Shown here: in pieces, positions 18,150-26,546 of the stretch
How positions within the stretch are numbered: position 1 is the stretch's first letter
How the letters are laid out: each line of letters starts with the position of its first letter
Source of the DNA: Mucilaginibacter sp. PPCGB 2223
GTDB lineage: Bacteria; Bacteroidota; Bacteroidia; Sphingobacteriales; Sphingobacteriaceae
Length of the DNA stretch: 64,000 bases
Reading direction: 5' to 3'
Assembly: GCF_001705515.1 (NCBI RefSeq)
Contig: NZ_MDJS01000002.1
Location: forward strand, 372,001 to 436,000
Program-made: the position numbers and the translations under genes
Notes under the pieces: model-generated
Told to the model about the DNA's origin: nothing
Database searches by the model: none
What the model saw: the letters and a program-made list of their open reading frames with translations, nothing else

Positions 18150-20018
18150 ATGAAGAAAAAGTCGATGCTAACCTTATTTTTATCTCTATGTTTTTTTTAT
18201 TGGGGTTACAGCCAGGTAAAAACAATTGAAAAGGTCACCTCACATGATGGAAAGACAACGTTCCAGATCGGTGTCGGGCCCAAGAACGCCATATTTTATC
18301 AGCTTACCTATCATAAAAAAAACATAACGGCCTGGTCTGCTATGGGATTAAAAATTAATGGGAGATCCTTAGGAGACTCTGTAAACATTACAGGAAAGAC
18401 CACGGTAGACCACTTAGACACATTTGCATGGCCGCTTGGCGAATCCAGTACCGTCCAAAACTATTATAAAGAGCTGATATTGAAATGTAAAGCACGGAGC
18501 ATGAGTTTCAGTATCGTGATCCGGGTATTCAATGGTGGAGTCGCTTTTCGGTACCTGGTAAACGGACCGACTGCTGAACCCAGTATGATAGATGAAGAAC
18601 TAACGCAATTTAACCTGACCCGCGACTTTACGGTTTATCAATACCACGAGGAATCGGTGTTTAGCCCGCAAAAATTAAGCGAGTTGACCAATGCCTCGGA
18701 TCTGCCGACAACAATGTGCGACCCTGGTCAATTGTATCTCAGTATAGGAGAAGCGGATAACCGGGATTACTCCAAGTGCGTATTGATTAAAGGGCAGGGG
18801 CGTAACGATCTGAAGCTTCATTTCTATATCGATACTTTATACCGAAACAAAAAGGTCTCAGCAATTAAGAAAGATACCCTGATCCGTTATCAAGGCAGCT
18901 TTAAGACGCCATGGAGAACGATCTGTTGTGCCGAAAGTGCGATCGGCCTTCATGAGTACAGCGACCTTTATATCAGACTCGCAGAGCCGGCCGCGCATAC
19001 AGATCCAGGTGTGGTCAAACCGGGGAAAGTAGTCAGGGTCGAGGTGAACACCGATGCTGCAATAGCCGGGATCGATTTTGCAGCAAAACATAATTTTAGC
19101 TATATTTTAATCGATGCCGGCTGGTACGGAGCGGAGTTTAGAACAACGTCGGATCCTACGGTACCGATACCTGCGGTAGACATACCAAAGATTGTTGCTT
19201 ACGGTAAGGGAAAAAACATTGGTTTGATCTTGTATGTCAACTATGTAGGCCTCAGGCAAAAACTCGATACCATCCTGCCGTTATACAAGAAATGGGGAGT
19301 CAGTGGGCTAAAGTTTGGGTTTGTCGACGGTGGTACACAAAAAGGTTTGTCATGGCTTGACACGGCTATGCGAAAAGTGAATGACTTCGGCTTTATACTA
19401 AACGTCCACGATCATTATAAACCTACCGGGTTGAGCCGTACTTATCCTTACCAGTTATCCCAGGAAGGTATCCGCGGAGATGAGAACAGTCCTGATGCGT
19501 TTCATACGATGGTGTTGCCGTATACACGATTTTTGGCGGGAGCCGCAGATTTCACATTTTGTTATCCCAACAGCCGTTCTAATTTCAGCAAAAATCTAAA
19601 AGTGAGCATGGGTGAGCAGCTTGCTTTATCGGTGATCTATTTTAGCCCGCTGCCGAGCATTTTCTGGTACGGCAAACCATCCGACTATACCAATGAGGAG
19701 GAGATTGATTTTTTCAAATTCTTACCCACGGTTTGGGATGAAAGCCGTTATCTGGCAGGTGAGATCGCTCAAAATATAAGTGTCGCCAGAAAAAGGGACA
19801 ATATTTGGTACATCGGCAGCGCCACCGGGAATGATCCCTGGCACACCAGGTTAAAGCTCGGTTTTTTGGATGGCGACAGATCCTATGAGGCAACGATTTA
19901 TGAGGACGACGGACATAAGAGTATTCGAATAAGGAAACTTAGGGTAAACAAAAAAAGTGATTTACAACTCGATCTCAGCAGCGCAACTGGGCAGGCGGTA
20001 ATTATCAGGCCGCTTTAG
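18150..20018 (+). CDS. GH97 family protein, second paralogue with substituted active site
   Basis: The 622-residue secreted protein (signal peptide 1-21) has the same three-domain plan as the GH97 at 7238-9154 and shares its unusual motifs. LKFGFVDGG (~388) has Gly where retaining enzymes have the Asp nucleophile. NVHDHYKPTG (~420) has Asp where SusB has its base Glu. The acid-position Glu is kept in EGIRGDEN (~446). The two paralogues are clearly each other's closest relatives in the window, the third (50651) being of classical retaining type. Its own operator and -7 element suggest separate induction. Confidence 0.87.
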   Translation: MKKKSMLTLFLSLCFFYWGYSQVKTIEKVTSHDGKTTFQIGVGPKNAIFYQLTYHKKNITAWSAMGLKINGRSLGDSVNITGKTTVDHLDTFAWPLGESSTVQNYYKELILKCKARSMSFSIVIRVFNGGVAFRYLVNGPTAEPSMIDEELTQFNLTRDFTVYQYHEESVFSPQKLSELTNASDLPTTMCDPGQLYLSIGEADNRDYSKCVLIKGQGRNDLKLHFYIDTLYRNKKVSAIKKDTLIRYQGSFKTPWRTICCAESAIGLHEYSDLYIRLAEPAAHTDPGVVKPGKVVRVEVNTDAAIAGIDFAAKHNFSYILIDAGWYGAEFRTTSDPTVPIPAVDIPKIVAYGKGKNIGLILYVNYVGLRQKLDTILPLYKKWGVSGLKFGFVDGGTQKGLSWLDTAMRKVNDFGFILNVHDHYKPTGLSRTYPYQLSQEGIRGDENSPDAFHTMVLPYTRFLAGAADFTFCYPNSRSNFSKNLKVSMGEQLALSVIYFSPLPSIFWYGKPSDYTNEEEIDFFKFLPTVWDESRYLAGEIAQNISVARKRDNIWYIGSATGNDPWHTRLKLGFLDGDRSYEATIYEDDGHKSIRIRKLRVNKKSDLQLDLSSATGQAVIIRPL

Positions 20019-20029
20019 CTAATTGCAAT

Positions 20030-20063
20030 AAAAAAACCGATGTCAAGAGGCCTCGGTTTTTTT
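20030..20063. terminator. Bidirectional terminator between convergent GH97 and lyase genes
   Basis: AAAAAAACCGA (20030-20040) and TCGGTTTTTTT (20053-20063) form an 11-bp stem around a 12-base loop, with a T-run on each strand. It lies between two convergent genes and can serve both. Confidence 0.8.
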
Positions 20064-20077
20064 ATTGTTTATACTTT

Positions 20078-21199
20078 TTACTTACCAGAAAATAAAAATG
20101 TGCCGAAAGCAGGTTGGTCCCGGTCAAAATCCTCAACTCCCATCTTTTCAATTACCATTTTGGTATAAGGCATACTTAATCCTTTCCTCAAGACAAAATG
20201 ATGGTAAGGCATAAAATAAACCGGTTGGAATTTGCCGCGACCAATAGATGAGATCACCGGCCAATTGTTATACCGGCCACTCATATCTTTCCACTTGCGA
20301 AAGGGCACATCGTCATCGCCTAAATTATAACGTGCTACATATTCAAAACCTTTTAACAAACGGTTATCTAATGCAGAATAGAGATCATCGCCCTGATGAT
20401 AGGCTATTTCGCAGATAGTTGCCAATGCGCCTAACCCTAACTGGCAATGACCCTGGTCTCTGCCGCTTTCCTGTATTTGACCGGTATCCCCGTCTATATA
20501 ATTTCTTATCGTACCGTTGTCACGTCCGTTGTAATAAAAATCAATTGCTTTTTTGTACATGGCCTCATTGTTTAAAAATATCGCCATCGCCATGTACGTT
20601 TTAGTGACGATTCCTCCCCAGTTGCCATTTGTATATGCCGGCACATGATAAAATGTGTCCAGCACAGGTTGAAAAATACCAGTGATCATTTTGGTAATCC
20701 GAGCCAATTGCTGGGAGGATATCCCTTTATAGGTATAACGAAGCACCTCGGTGGCATACACAACCTTAAATCCTTCAAGGCCAGCCAGTAGCGGTGCATC
20801 ATTGGTAGGTGGTATGGTCCGTAACTTTAACGCATAGGCATCCAGTATATCCAGGGACTTCCTGGCATGAGATTCGTCTTTAGTTACCATCCACATGATC
20901 GAATTCAAATAGGCTGCGCTCAAGTCGGCTTCAAACTTAGGTTTGGTATAACTAAACTCACCATCCCGTGATATTGTTTCGAAAGGACCATTCATCGTAT
21001 AGTTGGCCGAAGCCCGGGGATTATCACGCAGTAACAGATAAGAACTGTAAGCTGGTTGTATCTGTTTTTGAACGACTTGGTAAAGGTGCTCAAAGTCTTC
21101 TTTGTTTTGCAATATACCTGGATGAACAAAGGTCTTTTGGGCAATCGAACAGCATGTTGTCGTAATTACGAAAGTTATCGTTGAAAAAGTTCTTTTCAT
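20078..21199 (-). CDS. Alginate-lyase-superfamily polysaccharide lyase (PL38-like)
   Basis: Starting at the ATG at 21197-21199, the product has 373 residues and a signal peptide (MKRTFSTITFVITTTCCSIAQ). An earlier in-frame ATG would add 47 residues with no signal character. The all-helical toroid region includes YTNGNWGGIVTKTYMAMAIF, GQIQESGRDQGHCQLGLGAL and GFEYVARYNLG. This Asn/Glu-x-x-Arg-Asp-Gln-x-His pattern is seen in alginate_lyase-domain proteins, including PL38 members active on glucuronan or alginate. It would create unsaturated uronides for the GH88 of the same region. The exact substrate is not readable. Confidence 0.72.
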   Translation of the reverse strand: MKRTFSTITFVITTTCCSIAQKTFVHPGILQNKEDFEHLYQVVQKQIQPAYSSYLLLRDNPRASANYTMNGPFETISRDGEFSYTKPKFEADLSAAYLNSIMWMVTKDESHARKSLDILDAYALKLRTIPPTNDAPLLAGLEGFKVVYATEVLRYTYKGISSQQLARITKMITGIFQPVLDTFYHVPAYTNGNWGGIVTKTYMAMAIFLNNEAMYKKAIDFYYNGRDNGTIRNYIDGDTGQIQESGRDQGHCQLGLGALATICEIAYHQGDDLYSALDNRLLKGFEYVARYNLGDDDVPFRKWKDMSGRYNNWPVISSIGRGKFQPVYFMPYHHFVLRKGLSMPYTKMVIEKMGVEDFDRDQPAFGTFLFSGK

Positions 21200-21238
21200 A
21201 AAGCAAACGATTTTACTATTAAGAGTATGGTTAGAAAA

Positions 21239-21268
21239 CAAAGATAGTAAAATGCTAAAACGTTTTAG
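21239..21268 (-). promoter_or_regulatory. -7 element and 14-bp palindrome of the lyase gene
   Basis: On the minus strand, TATCTTTG (21239-21246) is a good -7 element, 40 bases before the lyase ATG. Immediately upstream lies the perfect palindrome CTAAAACGTTTTAG (21255-21268). It is CG-centred like the other region A operators but has AACGTT rather than ATCGAT at the core. No -33 TTTG is seen. Confidence 0.6.
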
Positions 21269-21630
21269 AGAGATTACATTTTTGTTGATTTGATAATAAT
21301 TTTCGCTTTTCAGTTTCTTGTAAAGAAACTGATGATTCATTAATGGTTGCTGATATGGAATCGTTTTCAGGTTATTAATAATATGACGGATAAAGTAATT
21401 CTGCCTAAAAAAGTCATATAAGATAGTAATATCAACAGGGAACCGCAGAGACGATAGCGGTGCACACTAAAACAATACAATTTCGCAAGATCGATACAGA
21501 TCATTCCTCATGAAAACAAAACCACAAAAAAAATGAGTATAGAAACATGCATCAATGGTCTTTAATTGAAATTACATGGCCGGCGCGGTTAAGGCCCTGT
21601 GGCAAAAGTTTAAAAATCCGAGATAGTTTT
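21269..21630. other. Gap between divergent lyase and GH43 genes
   Basis: Nothing beyond the lyase promoter was recognised. The sequence is AT-rich. An in-frame upstream ATG at 21547 precedes the GH43 start chosen here, but the 28 residues it would add are unlike a signal peptide. Confidence 0.4.
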
Positions 21631-22662
21631 ATGAAAATCAAAAAACTCATTTATTCACTAAGTATTCTATTGTTCCAGATATCTGTGTCGTATGCTATTG
21701 ATATTAAAACAGATACAATAAAGCCTGGTGAGCTTTGGCCAGATGACCAGGGTAATCACGTGCAGGCCCATGGTGGCGGAATCATTAAAATTAAAGACAC
21801 ATTTTACTGGTATGGCGAGCAGCGGAGTAAAGAGATAGATACTAATTTCAGATATGTGAGTTGTTATAGTTCTAAAGATTTGATGAACTGGAAATTTCGG
21901 GGTAATGCACTGGTATTATCCAAACCGGATACGGTGTTAGGAAAATGGGTTTTGGAAAGACCGAAAGTATTTTTTAATTCCAAAACCGGTAAATATGTAA
22001 TGTACATGCATATAGACGGGAGTGTTCGCGGGACCGACCGGAAGACCCCGGGATGGGGCTATGCTTATGCAAGGGTTGGCGTGGCTGTAAGCGATAAACC
22101 GACGGGGCCCTTCAAATATATCAGATCTTTCCGGCCTTTAGGATTGGAGAGCCGCGACATCGGACAATTTGTTGATGATGACGGAACCCCTTATTTAATC
22201 TTTGAGAGCAGGCCATCCAAAGGATTTTATATTGCAGGGCTATCCGACGATTACCTGGATGCCGACCGTGAGATCGCATTCATTCAAGCCCCATTGGAAG
22301 GTGGAGCAATCGTACACTATAAAGGGCTTTACTATGTAGTCGGTTCCGCCTTGACCGGATGGCGGCCTAATCCAAACAAATATGCGACAGCAACAAGGCT
22401 CTCTGGTCCGTGGTCCGAATTTCAGGACATTGCTCCACCAGCAACGAATACTTACGGCGCCCAGTCAACGATGTTGTTGAAGGTGGTCGGCCAACAGGAA
22501 ACAACCGTGCTCTTTATGGGAGACCAGTGGCGGCCTCAGCAACAGTGGGATTCGCGTTATTTATGGATGCCGCTTAAAATAGACGACGGGAAACTGTGGT
22601 TGCCGTCACCTCGCCCTTTCACTATTGACGTTAAAAGTGGAAAGGCGAGTGCAGTCGACTAA
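21631..22662 (+). CDS. GH43 subfamily-24-like enzyme (probable exo-beta-1,3-galactanase type)
   Basis: From ATG 21631 the product has 343 residues with signal peptide MKIKKLIYSLSILLFQISVSYA. The propeller begins with HVQAHGGGIIKIKDTFYWYGE, the AHGGG...YYWYGE signature of GH43 subfamilies 24 and 34. These lack the normal Asp general base. ERPKV, EGGAIVHYKGLYYVVGS and YGAQSTMLL match the Glu recognition and acid residues and the Gln that serves as base in fungal exo-beta-1,3-galactanase. This would point to type II arabinogalactan as a region A substrate. The subfamily assignment is by motif only. Confidence 0.75.
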   Translation: MKIKKLIYSLSILLFQISVSYAIDIKTDTIKPGELWPDDQGNHVQAHGGGIIKIKDTFYWYGEQRSKEIDTNFRYVSCYSSKDLMNWKFRGNALVLSKPDTVLGKWVLERPKVFFNSKTGKYVMYMHIDGSVRGTDRKTPGWGYAYARVGVAVSDKPTGPFKYIRSFRPLGLESRDIGQFVDDDGTPYLIFESRPSKGFYIAGLSDDYLDADREIAFIQAPLEGGAIVHYKGLYYVVGSALTGWRPNPNKYATATRLSGPWSEFQDIAPPATNTYGAQSTMLLKVVGQQETTVLFMGDQWRPQQQWDSRYLWMPLKIDDGKLWLPSPRPFTIDVKSGKASAVD

Positions 22663-22810
22663 AAAGGGATCTGTGCTGTACTAAATTTGTAATATTCGTC
22701 TAAACAACAGAAGCTGTTTCGCCCGGTTATCTTGATTGGCAATACTTACTAATATGGTTTAGTAAATCGGTTATTATTATCCAATAAATTATCTATTAAT
22801 TAGTCAAAAG

Positions 22811-22842
22811 TTTTACTTAATCGATTAAGTTAAATAACTTTG
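22811..22842 (+). promoter_or_regulatory. Promoter with 16-bp perfect palindrome before the ROK kinase
   Basis: ACTTAATCGATTAAGT (22815-22830) is a perfect 16-base palindrome sharing the TAATCGATTA core with the other operators. It lies between TTTT (22811-22814, weak -33) and TAACTTTG (22835-22842, -7), spacing 20. The predicted start near 22849 would leave only about 5 bases before the first in-frame ATG, favouring a later start codon. Confidence 0.68.
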
Positions 22843-22910
22843 ATTGCTGCTCGATGACAATATATCCCCAAGTCGTCGGTCTCGCTTTTACGCAAACGAC
22901 TGTTCCTGAT

Positions 22911-23810
22911 ATGCTTACCAATAAGAAAATGAACTTTATTAATAATAATACGCACCCAAAAAGTTACGTTCTGACAGCAGATATCGGGGGCTCCCATATC
23001 ACAAGCGCATTATTTGATGTTAACGCCCGCATGGTTGTGGATGACACCATCCAACGTGTGGAATTTAGCAGTAAGACCAGTGCTGATCGTATTCTGGATG
23101 CCTGGTGCAAATGTCTGCTTGGATCGTTCGCAGCGAAATGGCCCGACCCTCTGGGGGTAGCTATCGCTATGCCTGGCCCCTTCGATTACGAGCAGGGTAT
23201 CTGCTACATTAAGGGGCTTAATAAATACGAGGCCCTATATGGTTTGAATATTCGGAAAGCGCTTTCAGGCCGCCTTGGAGTCCCGCCGGAACGAATCCAA
23301 TTCAGGAATGACGCAGAGTCCACGATCGCCGGAGAGGTTTCAAGGCTTACCGGGACAAAAGTTCTCGGCGTTACGTTGGGTACCGGTTTTGGTTCAGCAT
23401 TGTTTGATGGCCGGACGACAAGAGATATTAACCTCGGAAGTGAGCGCCACAAGGACAGTATTGCTGATGATTATTTTTCTACGCGTTGGTTTTTGAAAAG
23501 ATATTTTGAGCAAACCGGGATCAGCGTGACAGGAGTTAAAGAGCTGGCTGCCCTGGCAAACGATCACCCGACGGCAAAAGTCATCTTTAATGAGTTTGCG
23601 GTTAACTTAAGCGATTTTTTAATGCCCTATCTGTCAGATCTTCAACCAGATCTTTTGATACTTTGCGGGAATATAACTAAGGCCTCAAATTATTTTATCC
23701 GTAACTTGAGGAAACGGCTTCCGGTTAAGGTAGAGATCGGTGCATTGGGTGAAATTGCCCCCCTTAAGGGCGCCGTGGAATTGTTTCAGCCTCTTTATGA
23801 ACCATTCTAA
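22911..23810 (+). CDS. ROK-family sugar kinase-like protein lacking the zinc motif
   Basis: The protein has about 299 residues from ATG 22911; alternative ATGs are at 22854 and 22929. The N-terminal phosphate loop LTADIGGSHITSALFD and the VLGVTLGTGFGSALFDG segment identify the ROK/hexokinase fold. The usual ROK zinc signature (GHxxxxxxGxxCxCGxxGCxE) is absent: after INLGSERHKD the chain goes directly to YFSTRWFLKRYF. ROK kinases without zinc ligands exist, so activity is uncertain. It may phosphorylate a released hexose. It sits behind the 16-bp operator and is followed 51 bases later by the hydrolase gene. Confidence 0.75.
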   Translation: MLTNKKMNFINNNTHPKSYVLTADIGGSHITSALFDVNARMVVDDTIQRVEFSSKTSADRILDAWCKCLLGSFAAKWPDPLGVAIAMPGPFDYEQGICYIKGLNKYEALYGLNIRKALSGRLGVPPERIQFRNDAESTIAGEVSRLTGTKVLGVTLGTGFGSALFDGRTTRDINLGSERHKDSIADDYFSTRWFLKRYFEQTGISVTGVKELAALANDHPTAKVIFNEFAVNLSDFLMPYLSDLQPDLLILCGNITKASNYFIRNLRKRLPVKVEIGALGEIAPLKGAVELFQPLYEPF

Positions 23811-23861
23811 GCTTTATAACAAACCATTGACGATCAACGTTACTTTGATACCCAGATCAAA

Positions 23862-25496
23862 ATGAGACGGTTTTTTTTGAAGATGGGGTTGCTGCTATTT
23901 ATTTCACTTCTCCGCCTACCGCTGTGCGCTGCGGTCTGGCAATGGTCGGTGCCGGTGAGGACAGGGCATCCTGAGCTGCCCAACGCACGTGCTTACTTGT
24001 GGATTCCAGAACATTGCAAGCGGGTCAGGGCATTTATATTTGGCCAGAATAACATGGAGGAACAGTCCATTCTGGAGAACGCCTCGTTTCGCGATCAGCT
24101 TGCCAGAATGAATATCGCCGAAGTATGGGTGAGTCCTGCATATGATCTCAGCTTCAATTTTGCCCAGGGAGCAGGCAGGATGTTTGATACGCTTATGTGC
24201 GATTTAGCTACCGCGTCGGGCTACGAAGAATTGAAAACTGCCCCTTTTATTGGCATCGGTCATTCGGCAGCTGCAAGCGCGCCATACAATATGGCCGTAT
24301 GGAAGCCCGGGCGGGCGCTTGCAGCATTATCGGTAAGCGGACAATGGCCTTATTTCCGGGATCCTAAATTTGCGCCCGATATATGGGGTAACGGAAATCT
24401 TGACTTTATCCCCTGTTTGGAAACGATGGGAGAATACGAGGCAGCGGACAACTGGTCTGCCGAAGGGCTTAAAGAAAGACAATTACATCCTTATTTGCCA
24501 CTTTCAATGCTTGCGTGCCCCGGTGAAGGGCATTTTGCCGCAACCCAGGATAAAATAAACTTTTTGGCGTTTTACATAAAAAAAGTGATCCGATACCGGC
24601 TACCAGGAAGTAAAGGAACATCGGTATTAATTCCTATAGATCCTACTAAAACTGGCTGGCTGGTCGGGAAATGGAGCAGGCACGATCCATCGCCTGTAAT
24701 GGCTGCACCTGTCAGGAATTATCAAGGTAACAGGGCTGATGCTTTTTGGTTTTTTGACCGCGAGACAGCGTTAAAAGTAGTTGCCTACCAGGAAAAATAC
24801 CGTCATTTGCAAATTCCATTGATCGGATACCTGCAAGGCGGGAAATTTATACAACAATCTCCAACCCACCAGCAGGTCGAATTGAAGTTTCAGCCTTTAC
24901 CTGATGGGATTACTTTCCAGGTTCACGCGGCTTTTTATGATACCGTACCGGGAGGTAGCCCGCGACCTGTCATCTGGAGTGAAAAGAAGGAGGGAGAACT
25001 GATTAATCATCCGGCAAGAACAGACATTACAATCGGCAGGATAACCGGACCGATAACCCAGCTCGATGAAAATACCTTTCAGGTGAGCCCTCAGCTCGGT
25101 TTCTTTCCTAACCCGCATAGTTATGAAGGCTGGTTCGCTGCTGTTTCGCGGTCGGATAATTATTTCAAGCCAGTTGTGCAACAATCACTGCTGCGCATCC
25201 CACCGATTAATAAAAGTGGTATCCCGCAGCATATTGATTTTCCAGCCATCGCCGATGTTCCGAGAGGAACAAGATCGGTACATATTTCCGCATCCAGCGA
25301 CGCCGGGTTGCCGGTAGGGTTTTATATTGCTGAGGGGCCTGCGGAAATCAAAAACGGCTCGATCTGTCTTACTTTAATACCACCTTCCGCCAGATATCCT
25401 GTTAAAGTAACGGTGGTTGCCTGGCAATACGGGCATAGTAATGAGCCGAAGATACAAACGGCAGACCCAGTGCTCCGGACTTTCTGGATTAAATGA
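23862..25496 (+). CDS. Secreted alpha/beta-hydrolase with C-terminal Ig-like domains, possible carbohydrate esterase
   Basis: The 544-residue protein has a signal peptide (~1-25). The N-terminal ~250 residues look like an alpha/beta hydrolase: FIGIGHSAAASAPYNMA is a nucleophile elbow (G-H-S-A-A) and CPGEGHFAA supplies a candidate His. The C-terminal ~280 residues are beta-rich; DVPRGTRSVHISASSDAG and PVKVTVVAWQYG resemble a terminal Ig-like module. The likely role is removal of acyl decorations or a related ester cleavage, but no substrate is readable. It is co-directional with the ROK gene and converges on lacI with a 30-base gap. Confidence 0.6.
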   Translation: MRRFFLKMGLLLFISLLRLPLCAAVWQWSVPVRTGHPELPNARAYLWIPEHCKRVRAFIFGQNNMEEQSILENASFRDQLARMNIAEVWVSPAYDLSFNFAQGAGRMFDTLMCDLATASGYEELKTAPFIGIGHSAAASAPYNMAVWKPGRALAALSVSGQWPYFRDPKFAPDIWGNGNLDFIPCLETMGEYEAADNWSAEGLKERQLHPYLPLSMLACPGEGHFAATQDKINFLAFYIKKVIRYRLPGSKGTSVLIPIDPTKTGWLVGKWSRHDPSPVMAAPVRNYQGNRADAFWFFDRETALKVVAYQEKYRHLQIPLIGYLQGGKFIQQSPTHQQVELKFQPLPDGITFQVHAAFYDTVPGGSPRPVIWSEKKEGELINHPARTDITIGRITGPITQLDENTFQVSPQLGFFPNPHSYEGWFAAVSRSDNYFKPVVQQSLLRIPPINKSGIPQHIDFPAIADVPRGTRSVHISASSDAGLPVGFYIAEGPAEIKNGSICLTLIPPSARYPVKVTVVAWQYGHSNEPKIQTADPVLRTFWIK

Positions 25497-25526
25497 TTCC
25501 AATAATCGGCCAGTAGCGCTGAACCG

Positions 25527-26546
25527 TCATTCTTGCCTGATCGTAGAGTTTCTGACATGTAGTGTTGTAGGCAATTGAATAACTTTAGGGCCGGTTGCTT
25601 CCTTGCCTTCCATCTGCTCGAACAGAAGCAGTACAGCCTGGTCGCATATGCGTTCGATAGGTTGAGAAACTGCTGTAATAGGTGGCTTAAACAGGCGAAA
25701 CAGGTTTGCGTCATCAAATACAACTATACCAAGTTGCCCGGGAATAGTCAGGCCTAAATTTGTTATAGCTTCCAGTCCGGCTTCTGCAAGATAGTTGGTT
25801 GTAAAGAACACGGAATCTATCTTAGGGTTGTTTTTGAGGAATTGTTCGATATCAGTGATCGCTTTTTCTTTTTGTTCATGATATTTCACTTTCATGATAC
25901 TTGGTTCCACGCCTGTGTTTGCCATACAGGAACGATAACCGCGCTCACGCTCTTTCATTTGACTTTGCTCTGAAGTCAATGTGATCATGGCCGTATTTGT
26001 ATATTTATTGTCGGCAAGATGCTGCATTGCTTTACAGGTACCCATGAAATTATCTACCAGCACACAGTTGATATCCATATCTTCTGTCGGACGGTCGAAA
26101 ATAACGACCGGGATATGGTCTTGGAGCAGTTCTTCAATATCTTTCTCGATCCCGGGTGAGGGAGCGATGATAAAGCCGTCGACCTGATGGTTACGGAACA
26201 CCTGAATGAGATCTTTAGTGACCTGGGTGTCGTTGCCGGTGCTCCCATAAATAATACGGTATCCTTTCTGTCCGAAGATCTCTTCAAATTTTCGGGCAAT
26301 AGATGAAAAAAAAGCATCTGAAATGTCTTCAATGAGCATCCCGATGGTTTTACTTTTTCCGGTCCTTAAACCCTGAGCCATACGATTAGGACGGTAGCCT
26401 ACCTTTTCAATGTGCTTGAGTACCTTTTTCTGTACCGCTTTACTGATTCCGTTTTCCTCTGCTTTCCCATTCAAAACAAACGAAACTGTTGTTTTGGATA
26501 CATTCAGTTGTTCGGCAACATCTTTTATGGATAACTTTTTTTTCAT
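25527..26546 (-). CDS. LacI-family transcriptional regulator
   Basis: From ATG at 26544-26546 the product has 339 residues. The N-terminal helix-turn-helix reads LSIKDVAEQLNVSKTTVSFV, followed by the hinge VGYRPNRMAQGLRTGKSKTIG and a periplasmic-binding-protein-like effector domain (GMLIEDISDAFFSSIARKFE, VDGFIIAPS, IPVVIFDRP). An upstream ATG would add 14 residues before the conserved start. The family binds CG-centred palindromes, so it is the obvious candidate for the operators at 10529, 11016, 18101, 22815 and perhaps 21255. The effector is probably a mono- or oligosaccharide. Confidence 0.93.
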   Translation of the reverse strand: MKKKLSIKDVAEQLNVSKTTVSFVLNGKAEENGISKAVQKKVLKHIEKVGYRPNRMAQGLRTGKSKTIGMLIEDISDAFFSSIARKFEEIFGQKGYRIIYGSTGNDTQVTKDLIQVFRNHQVDGFIIAPSPGIEKDIEELLQDHIPVVIFDRPTEDMDINCVLVDNFMGTCKAMQHLADNKYTNTAMITLTSEQSQMKERERGYRSCMANTGVEPSIMKVKYHEQKEKAITDIEQFLKNNPKIDSVFFTTNYLAEAGLEAITNLGLTIPGQLGIVVFDDANLFRLFKPPITAVSQPIERICDQAVLLLFEQMEGKEATGPKVIQLPTTLHVRNSTIRQE

